Source: JAITMY01 sp031549685 (GTDB lineage Bacteria > Bacteroidota > Bacteroidia > Bacteroidales > UBA932). Taken from it: 20,920 nucleotides of DNA. The notes under the pieces were generated by a model. It saw only the letters and a list, made by a program, of their open reading frames with translations. It made no database searches and was not told the DNA's origin. The translations under genes were made by a program, and so were the position numbers. Below are positions 15,722 to 20,920 of the stretch, in pieces (the stretch's first letter is position 1; each line of letters begins with the position of its first letter). The stretch is taken from the NCBI GenBank assembly GCA_031549685.1, contig JAVBPG010000049.1, positions 1-20,920 on the forward strand, read 5' to 3'.

Positions 15722-17938
15722 TCAATTCCCGTGCTCCGACAGGAATTTAATGCGCACCAACCGGATTTCGCCCTCGGTGTAGTCGTCCTCGCCCAGCGTC
15801 GATATGGCTTCGTGCACCGAGTCGGTTTGCGCCTCGTTGCGGAAGTAGTCTATTACCTCGTCGCACTTATCCTCGTCCACCTCCTGCCGGATATAGTAGT
15901 CGATGTTGAGCTTGGTGCCCGAGCTCACTATGGTTTCAATTTCCGAAAGCAGGTCTTCGAAGGTCAGATTCTTGGCGGCGGCAATATCCTCCAAGTCCAT
16001 TTTGCGGTCGATGCTTTGAATGATAAACACCTTGTTGGCCGACTTGTTTACCATCGACTTTACCACCATATCCTGCGGACGTTCAATACTCTTCTCGTCC
16101 ACATACTTAGCTATGAGTTCAACAAAAGGCTTTCCGAACTTCTGCGATTTACCCGAACCCACGCCCTGGCAATTCTGCAGTTCCTCCTGCGTTATGGGAT
16201 ACTGAATGGCCATATCCTGCAGCGAGGTTTCGGGGAAAATAACGAAGGGCGGCAGGTTGTGCCGGCGCGACTCGCTTTGCAGCAAATCCTTGAGCAGCGC
16301 AAACAGCTCCTCATCGCTGCCTCCCGACGACGACTTGCCCGCCATGCCGACAATGGGCTCATCATCGTCATCGCCCTCATCGTACTCGTGGCTTTCGGCC
16401 AGCATAATGGATTGCGGATTTTCGATAAATGCACTCCCCGCCTCCGTAATCATCAGCACGCCGTACTGCTCAATATCTTTTTTAATCAACTTATGGATAA
16501 GACATTGACGAACAACGGCATGCCAAAATCGATCGTCCTTCTCGGCGCCATCGCCAAAGGATTCTAACTCGTGGTGGTGGTACGATTTTATGACCGAAGT
16601 CATTTCGCCGCGCAGCACGTCTATGACGTAGTCGGGCTTGAACTTTTCGCGCAGCGCCTGAATGGTTTCGAGCAGCATAAGCACGTACTCCTGCCCCTCG
16701 AACTGCACCTTGGGGTTAAGGCAGTTGTCGCAGCAGCCGCAGTTTTCCTGCTCGTACTCCTCGCCAAAGTAGTGCAGCAGCAGCTTGCGGCGGCACATGG
16801 CCGACTCGGCGTAGGCCACGGTTTCCATGAGCAGCTGCTTGCCTATTTCCTGCTCGGCAAGCGGCTTGCCCTGCATAAATTTCTCGAGCTTCTGCACATC
16901 CTTGTAGCTGTAAAAGGCAATGCACTGCCCTTCGCCGTGGTCGCGCCCCGCGCGGCCGGTTTCCTGGTAGTAGCCCTCTAAGCTTTTGGGAATATCGTAG
17001 TGAATCACAAAGCGCACATCAGGCTTGTCAATGCCCATGCCAAAGGCAATGGTGGCCACAATCACGTCCACCTCCTCCATGAGGAACTTATCCTGGTTGG
17101 CCGAGCGCACCAGCGAGTCCATGCCCGCGTGGTACGGCAAAGCCTTGATGCCGTTAATGCACAGCGTTTCGGCCAGCTCCTCCACGCGCTTGCGGCTCAG
17201 GCAGTATATGATGCCGCTCTTGCCCTGCTGCGACTTGATGTACTTAATGATTTCCTTTACGGCGTTGGTTTTGCTGCGCACCTCGTAGTACAGGTTGGCG
17301 CGGTTGAACGACGATTTAAAAACCGTGGCGTCCAGCATGCCCAGGTTCTTTTGAATATCGTGCTGCACCTTGGGCGTAGCCGTTGCGGTAAGCGCTATAA
17401 TCGGCGCGCCGCCCAGCTCATTTACTATGGGGCGAATGCGGCGGTACTCGGGCCTGAAGTCGTGCCCCCACTCCGATATGCAGTGCGCCTCGTCGATGGC
17501 GTAGAACGAGATTTTTACATTCTTCAAAAACTCCACGTTCTCCTCCTTGGTGAGCGACTCGGGCGCCACGTACAGCATTTTGGTCTTGCCGCTGAGCACA
17601 TCCTCCTTGACCTGCTGAATGGCCGCACGGTTGAGCGATGAGTTGAGAAAGTGCGCCACGCCATCCTCGAGCACAAAGCTGCGCATGCTGTCCACCTGGT
17701 TTTTCATCAGCGCAATGAGGGGCGAGATAACGATAGCCGTGCCCTCCATAATGAGCGCCGGCAGCTGGTAGCAAAGCGACTTGCCTCCGCCCGTGGGCAT
17801 GAGCACAAAGGTATCGTTACCGTTGAGCACATTGTGAATAATGGCCTCCTGGTTACCTATAAATTTGTTGAACCCAAAAAATTTCTTGAGGTATTCGTGA
17901 AGCGAAGTGTCGTCGGTGTAGCCCATGCCGTAAAGCAA
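15722..17938 (-). CDS. recQ: ATP-dependent DNA helicase RecQ
   Basis: The product has 738 residues from the ATG at 17938; a second in-frame ATG four codons later (17926) is equally possible. The SF2 helicase core has Walker A TGGGKS (49-54) and DEAH (149-152), and the second RecA lobe includes the QETGRAGRD motif. The RQC zinc site follows (CRRKLLLHYFGE through CGCCDNC), then a winged helix, and an HRDC domain around LPPFVIFPETSLQDMA. A further C-terminal extension of about 110 residues, with an acidic end, is predicted to be helical and is typical of the long RecQ of Bacteroidota. It unwinds DNA 3'-5' in recombination and repair. A poly-acidic linker (DEGDDDDEP) lies before HRDC. Confidence 0.96.
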   Translation of the reverse strand: MLYGMGYTDDTSLHEYLKKFFGFNKFIGNQEAIIHNVLNGNDTFVLMPTGGGKSLCYQLPALIMEGTAIVISPLIALMKNQVDSMRSFVLEDGVAHFLNSSLNRAAIQQVKEDVLSGKTKMLYVAPESLTKEENVEFLKNVKISFYAIDEAHCISEWGHDFRPEYRRIRPIVNELGGAPIIALTATATPKVQHDIQKNLGMLDATVFKSSFNRANLYYEVRSKTNAVKEIIKYIKSQQGKSGIIYCLSRKRVEELAETLCINGIKALPYHAGMDSLVRSANQDKFLMEEVDVIVATIAFGMGIDKPDVRFVIHYDIPKSLEGYYQETGRAGRDHGEGQCIAFYSYKDVQKLEKFMQGKPLAEQEIGKQLLMETVAYAESAMCRRKLLLHYFGEEYEQENCGCCDNCLNPKVQFEGQEYVLMLLETIQALREKFKPDYVIDVLRGEMTSVIKSYHHHELESFGDGAEKDDRFWHAVVRQCLIHKLIKKDIEQYGVLMITEAGSAFIENPQSIMLAESHEYDEGDDDDEPIVGMAGKSSSGGSDEELFALLKDLLQSESRRHNLPPFVIFPETSLQDMAIQYPITQEELQNCQGVGSGKSQKFGKPFVELIAKYVDEKSIERPQDMVVKSMVNKSANKVFIIQSIDRKMDLEDIAAAKNLTFEDLLSEIETIVSSGTKLNIDYYIRQEVDEDKCDEVIDYFRNEAQTDSVHEAISTLGEDDYTEGEIRLVRIKFLSEHGN

Positions 17939-17984
17939 AATGCAATGTAGAACTCAGAAAAAAACGGGCACTGAATGCCTATAA

Positions 17985-18014
17985 CAAAGATAGAAATTTT
18001 TTTATCGTACGCAA
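17985..18014 (-). promoter_or_regulatory. Possible recQ promoter
   Basis: On the minus strand TATCTTTG (17992 to 17985) fits the -7 consensus TAnnTTTG, and a TTG (18014 to 18012) lies 19 nt further upstream, the expected -33 spacing. The box is 46 nt before the first recQ ATG. The remaining part of the 172-bp gap holds the terminator of the upstream gene. Confidence 0.5.
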
Positions 18015-18070
18015 GCTAACGGCAAAAAAAATTCTTAACGGGTACATACACCTATAATATTAACCGTAAG

Positions 18071-18107
18071 AACACAAAAACGGCCGAAGCATAAAGCTCC
18101 GGCCGTT
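18071..18107 (-). terminator. Rho-independent terminator of the YhcH-like gene
   Basis: A 12-bp GC-rich stem with one mismatch (18096-18107 with 18079-18090) closes a 5-nt loop. On the minus strand it is followed by TTTTTGTGTT. It begins 4 nt after the stop codon of the minus-strand gene at 18111, so it should end that transcript before recQ. Confidence 0.8.
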
Positions 18108-18110
18108 GCG

Positions 18111-18644
18111 CTACTCCACCGCCACCTTAAACGTGGCTTTTTTGATTCGCCCCTCGCCGCGCATGGGCGAATGGGCGTCGGAGGGGAAAAATACAATGTA
18201 CTGTCCGGGTTGCACGGTAATGAGCACCGAAACATGGTCGCTGAACAGCTGCACATCTTTGGCCACATTAAACTCCGCGCGTGGCTGGGCGCAATCCTTG
18301 CGGGCAATGTAGCCAAAGGTTTCGGGCAGCGTTAGCGGAATCTGCACATCAATATACTTGTTGTGTACCTCAAGATTCGCCTTATCGGGTGTACGTAAAT
18401 CTCCTTCAGAGATATTGAGATATACGTTGCCTCCATCCACCTCATATCGTCCCACTGCCATAGCGTCCAAGCGGTGCGTAACCATGTAATCAAACACCTT
18501 GGCAAAGCGGCTATTCATTTTGGTAAATAATTTTACGCTCGTCTTATCGCCCACGTTGTGGGCGCGGATGTAAGCGGGTTGCTGGGCGCGAACCGAAAAA
18601 GAAAAGGTAATCAGCGCTGCAAGAAAAAGCAATTTTGTTTTCAT
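18111..18644 (-). CDS. Exported YhcH/YjgK/YiaL family (DUF386) protein
   Basis: Starting at the ATG at 18644 gives 177 residues with a good signal peptide (MKTKLLFLAAL..., cleavage near residue 20, RAQ). The open frame runs 25 codons further upstream, but that part is not needed. The mature domain is the cupin-like fold of EbgC/YhcH/YiaL with its likely metal ligands: E92 and H94 in LEVHNKYIDVQ, and H158 in FFPSDAHSP; D99 is also conserved. Family members occur beside sugar or sialic acid catabolism genes and are proposed to act on sugars, for example as anomerases or lyase-like enzymes. Here it stands alone with its own terminator, so the substrate cannot be deduced. A periplasmic location is inferred from the signal peptide. 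Confidence 0.85.
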   Translation of the reverse strand: MKTKLLFLAALITFSFSVRAQQPAYIRAHNVGDKTSVKLFTKMNSRFAKVFDYMVTHRLDAMAVGRYEVDGGNVYLNISEGDLRTPDKANLEVHNKYIDVQIPLTLPETFGYIARKDCAQPRAEFNVAKDVQLFSDHVSVLITVQPGQYIVFFPSDAHSPMRGEGRIKKATFKVAVE

Positions 18645-18662
18645 TGTCCTATAAAATAAGAA

Positions 18663-18670
18663 CAAAGATA
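18663..18670 (-). promoter_or_regulatory. Possible -7 box for the YhcH-like gene
   Basis: The minus strand reads TATCTTTG, matching TAnnTTTG, 18 nt upstream of the ATG at 18644, which supports that start over the longer open frame. No exact -33 TTTG is visible at the expected spacing. Confidence 0.4.
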
Positions 18671-18801
18671 AGAATAATGGAGGGAAGTTAATTTTTTTCC
18701 TCGCCCACCACAAATGCAATTACAAATTGTACTAAATAAAAGCGGCATTTGTAATACCGCTTAACAGAGATTTTCGCCGTTATAGAAAAATGCGACACAG
18801 C

Positions 18802-19185
18802 TTATTTGACCTTATCCCACCTATCTTTAAAATCTCCTTTTTTTAATGCATGCAAATAAACCACCTTGCGCGAAGGGTGTTTTGTAATAATGTGCTCTGT
18901 TTCCTCTGCTGTACAAATATAATACTCTGGTGGCGCAAAGCCATCTTTATTGCAGTTGAGATTAACAAACACATAAATAACACCATTCGCCACGCCTTGT
19001 ATGGGACAGTTACTACTTTTGTTTTTCATAGCCTTCACTTGCACCGAAATGTGCCTGCCATCCTTAACGGCAAGAATATCTATCACCTTAGCATTTCCCG
19101 AAGTTAGTCCAACGGTAAACTCACGGCGATTAAGTTCTGCGGCCACAAAATATTCGCCAGCTAAATGAGAATTGTTCTTTTCCAT
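18802..19185 (-). CDS. Small PD-(D/E)XK-like protein, function unknown
   Basis: The product has 127 residues. The N-terminal half has the order seen in the PD-(D/E)XK nuclease-like fold: an acidic helix (GEYFVAAELNR, with E11 and E17), then VIDILAV with D36, then ISVQVKA with Q49 and K51, the D...QxK variant of the catalytic motif. The C-terminal half has short strands (YVFVNL, YYICTA) and a final basic helix. No DNA-binding, methylase or helicase partner is adjacent, so restriction or defence activity is only a possibility. The gene starts 5 nt after the stop of the exported-protein gene and forms an operon with it. The region is clearly more AT-rich than recQ or mutS2, which suggests transfer. 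Confidence 0.6.
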   Translation of the reverse strand: MEKNNSHLAGEYFVAAELNRREFTVGLTSGNAKVIDILAVKDGRHISVQVKAMKNKSSNCPIQGVANGVIYVFVNLNCNKDGFAPPEYYICTAEETEHIITKHPSRKVVYLHALKKGDFKDRWDKVK

Positions 19186-19190
19186 TTATT

Positions 19191-19964
19191 TTACTTTTTT
19201 ACATCTTGAGTATTTGCTGTCGGAGCCTTATAAGTATATGTTTTATCTGAGAATATTTTACCTGTTTTTTGGTTTGCAAGAACAACTCTTACCTTATCAG
19301 CCTTTAAGTCACGCCTATCTGCTTTGTACCAACCTCTTGCATTAGGGTTATATAAGGAGGCATCATAAAAACGTACCTTTGTGGTTAACTGTCCATCAAT
19401 GGCAAAGAAAAAATATGCTTGCAAATTTTCTCTTGCAGATTCAACCTCAAGTCCAGTAACTTCACCTACTGGAAAAAATAAATACTCATTCTCAATTCCA
19501 TCAATATAAGCATCCTTACGCCACTCTGTTGGTAAAGCCCTAAAAAGGATAGCACCATCACCTTTTTTTACCGATTTGGGAGTTCTTATATCCGCATCCT
19601 CCATGCAGTAGTTGCTCCCCAACTCCATAAAAATGCCTTTTTTCTTCATGTCATAATCAGTAACACTGCCCTTATAAACAATACAATAATTATTCTTTAG
19701 CATTTTCCTCTTTTCAGCCTTTACCTCCTCCAATTTTTGCTTATACTCTTCAGTCTTTTTAAAAACTGCCACTTGCAACTCAGTCTCGTACCCTCGAATA
19801 TTAAAATATTGGATTACATCTAAATCCACAAGGTTGTAAAGATTGTTCAGCTCTTGGGATGCTTCTATCTTGGTCGCCTTATCAATTAAATCAAAAACTG
19901 TTTCTTGTCCAAATACTTTATGCAAACAACAAATCATCGCCATTAGAATTAAAAACTTTTTCAT
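19191..19964 (-). CDS. Exported protein of unknown function
   Basis: The ATG at 19964 was chosen because it starts a signal peptide (MKKFLILMAM..., cleavage near FGQ at residue 20), giving 257 residues; an in-frame ATG 15 codons earlier is not needed. After an N-terminal helical region with a charged coiled-coil-like segment (about 70-90, rich in E and K), the rest looks like beta strands with many aromatics, ending in a Lys-rich tail. No lipobox and no known family is recognised. It is the first gene of a two-gene AT-rich unit with the PD-(D/E)XK-like protein, and is preceded by a highly folded leader of about 270 nt. Confidence 0.7.
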   Translation of the reverse strand: MKKFLILMAMICCLHKVFGQETVFDLIDKATKIEASQELNNLYNLVDLDVIQYFNIRGYETELQVAVFKKTEEYKQKLEEVKAEKRKMLKNNYCIVYKGSVTDYDMKKKGIFMELGSNYCMEDADIRTPKSVKKGDGAILFRALPTEWRKDAYIDGIENEYLFFPVGEVTGLEVESARENLQAYFFFAIDGQLTTKVRFYDASLYNPNARGWYKADRRDLKADKVRVVLANQKTGKIFSDKTYTYKAPTANTQDVKK

Positions 19965-19992
19965 AATCTCATGCATTTTTTCAACACCTCGC

Positions 19993-20172
19993 ACCATGAA
20001 AAAAGGCATGGTACTTACCTTATTTAATTTCTGAGGTATCGCCAGACACCCTGCCTACAAATAAGAAAGCCCATGCCACTATTATAGCATGAGCATTCAC
20101 TTATTACTGTGTAGGCAATTCTTTAAACTGGCGATTTTCAGAAATTACACGCAATAAAGCAAATGCTTTATT
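19993..20172. other. Cluster of nested palindromes in the leader of the exported-protein gene
   Basis: One long folded arm is formed by 20026-20045 with 20128-20146 (only 2 mismatches and one bulge), then TGCCTACA/TGTAGGCA (20052-20059 with 20110-20117), AATAAG/CTTATT (20060-20065 with 20100-20105), and CATGC/GCATG (20072-20076 with 20087-20091). A separate perfect 8-bp hairpin AATAAAGC/GCTTTATT (20153-20160 with 20165-20172) and ACCATG/CATGGT (19993-19998 with 20007-20012) flank it. The cluster lies between a -7-like box and the gene start. It could be a structured 5' leader, a MITE, or a recombination site. No gene is seen in 19965-20260. Confidence 0.55.
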
Positions 20173-20235
20173 TACAAATGTTTAAAAATGTTCTTTTTAT
20201 TTAGCCATAGGCGAATGGGATTAATTGGTTTAGGG

Positions 20236-20243
20236 CAAAGATA
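20236..20243 (-). promoter_or_regulatory. Possible -7 box for the exported-protein operon
   Basis: The minus strand reads TATCTTTG, the same octamer found ahead of recF, recQ and the YhcH-like gene. No -33 element is found at the normal spacing, but the sequence beyond about 20261 is probably foreign, so the true upstream part would be missing. Confidence 0.35.
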
Positions 20244-20260
20244 AAGAAAAAGAGCGAACA

Positions 20261-20354
20261 AGGTGGTACGTTAGCTAGGAGATGTCTCCACGCGCTCGCT
20301 CCTTACGTCGCTTGCTTAGTCGACATGACGTGCGTTTTGGGGGCGGAGGGCTGT
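20261..20354. other. Unrecognised, possibly synthetic linker at the chimeric join
   Basis: Composition changes from AT-rich to GC-balanced within a few bases near 20261. The stretch has no coding frame that resembles a protein, contains a SalI site (GTCGAC, about 20320) and a GGAGA-TG-TCTCC inverted pair (20278-20289), and leads into a long G run. It looks like adapter, linker or low-quality sequence, but no specific adapter is recognised. Confidence 0.45.
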
Positions 20355-20410
<56 letters not shown>

Positions 20411-20412
20411 GC

Positions 20413-20598
20413 CGCCCGAACTGCTCCGGTCACCTGAGCAGCCGCGGCCATCACCGCTGCGGTCGCGACCGGCCCGGACTCAGCGGGCTCGACGATGAGG
20501 AGCGCCGTCGATTGCGGAGTCAGGTCGCCGTTCCACGGCCACGCATACGGGGTGGTTCCGGTGACGTGGGTCACCGTGCTGCTGCTCAGGGCCGTCAT
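20413..20598 (-). CDS. Isochorismatase-like protein, N-terminal fragment
   Basis: The ATG at 20598 lies 4 nt after the stop of the BMP-family gene, an operon-like spacing. About 62 residues can be read before the frame enters the C/G homopolymer. The segment PYAWPWNGDLTPQSTALLIV resembles the start of cysteine hydrolases of the isochorismatase family, which usually continue IDMQ-x-DF. Here the sequence continues EPAESGP, so the catalytic Asp position is not conserved, and the call is weak. Composition is high-GC and actinobacterial in style. The protein is cut by the artefactual join, not by a natural event. Confidence 0.35.
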
Positions 20599-20602
20599 GG
20601 TG

Positions 20603-20920
20603 CTAGCTCGAGAGGTTTCCGACGACGCCATCGACGAAGTAGTCCATGCCGTCGATCTCGGCGTACTCGGGTACCACTCCGGTGGCGATGACCTCGGTTC
20701 CGTCCTGGCCGAGAACGGGGCCGGCGAACGGTGAGCCCTCGGGAGTCGCGAGCCAGGCCTGTGCGTCCTCGATGAGCGTAAGAGTCTCCTCGCTCACCGA
20801 CGGGCCGAACGGCGCGAGCACGAACGGGTTGGTCCCGGTCTTGTAACCGACGCGGAAGTTGGCGTTGTACTCGCTGCCCACGAAATCACCGTCGACGATC
20901 GTTCCGACGATCGACGAGTA
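20603..20920 (-). CDS. BMP-family ABC transporter substrate-binding protein, C-terminal part
   Basis: The frame is open to the window edge, so the 5' end is missing; 105 residues are visible. They match the C-terminal lobe of BMP/Med/PnrA-like lipoproteins: N-x-x-VGYKTG, FVLAPFGPSVSEE, then the FAGPVLGQDGTEV segment and the final MDYFVDGVVG. Such proteins bind nucleosides or related compounds outside the cell for an ABC importer. Codon third positions are almost all G or C, unlike everything left of 20.26 kb. This indicates a high-GC actinobacterium-like source and hence a chimeric contig or contamination. Confidence 0.75.
   Translation of the reverse strand, partial: YSSIVGTIVDGDFVGSEYNANFRVGYKTGTNPFVLAPFGPSVSEETLTLIEDAQAWLATPEGSPFAGPVLGQDGTEVIATGVVPEYAEIDGMDYFVDGVVGNLSS

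Overview
The window reads as about 20.26 kb of chromosome from a Bacteroidota bacterium, most likely of the order Bacteroidales. This is joined at the right end, through an unnatural-looking seam, to about 0.5 kb of DNA from a high-GC actinobacterium-like genome. The Bacteroidota assignment rests on a BspA-type leucine-rich-repeat protein, a pyrI regulatory chain, an adjacent recF and dciA (DUF721) pair, a TonB-dependent receptor, a MutS2 and a long RecQ with a C-terminal extension. Most start codons also lack a Shine-Dalgarno sequence, and several leaders carry TAnnTTTG-type -7 boxes.

Layout. 1-614 is the 3' end of a LRR_5/BspA-like surface protein. 615-865 holds no gene but contains a 136-bp folded element that resembles an integron attC site. 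866-1399 is a cupin. 1449-1575 is a MITE-like repeat in front of pyrI (1600-2067), which is followed closely by a secreted Cys-type glutathione peroxidase (2081-2662). A long hairpin at 2711-2772 separates this from a small minus-strand ribbon-helix-helix-like protein (2815-3042), and another intergenic repeat lies at 3131-3217. A minus-strand cluster recF - dciA - TonB receptor (6958 down to 3273) is packed with gaps of 1 and 10 nt. Divergent from it is a plus-strand tripartite RND efflux operon (adaptor 7223-8293, inner-membrane pump 8444-11512, TolC-like outer-membrane factor 11521-12837), then mutS2 (12921-15431). Convergent with mutS2 is recQ (minus, 15722-17938). Further right on the minus strand are a periplasmic YhcH/YjgK/YiaL-family protein with a clear terminator, and a two-gene AT-rich unit: a PD-(D/E)XK-like small protein behind an exported protein of unknown function. 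The unit has a strongly folded leader.

From about 20261 the sequence changes: a roughly 90-bp stretch of unrecognised, possibly synthetic sequence, a run of 32 G, a run of 13 C, then GC-rich DNA. That DNA encodes the C-terminus of a BMP-family ABC-transporter substrate-binding protein and the N-terminus of an isochorismatase-like protein. This end should be treated as a chimeric join, not as biology of the host.

How the genes work together: RecF, DciA, MutS2 and RecQ are replication or repair proteins. The RND genes form one efflux machine. The TonB receptor, LRR protein, GPx and YhcH-like protein act at the envelope. I found no CRISPR array, tRNA, rRNA or intact insertion sequence. The most interesting unexplained items are the attC-like element, the folded leader with its nuclease-fold and exported-protein pair, and the several families of palindromic intergenic repeats.
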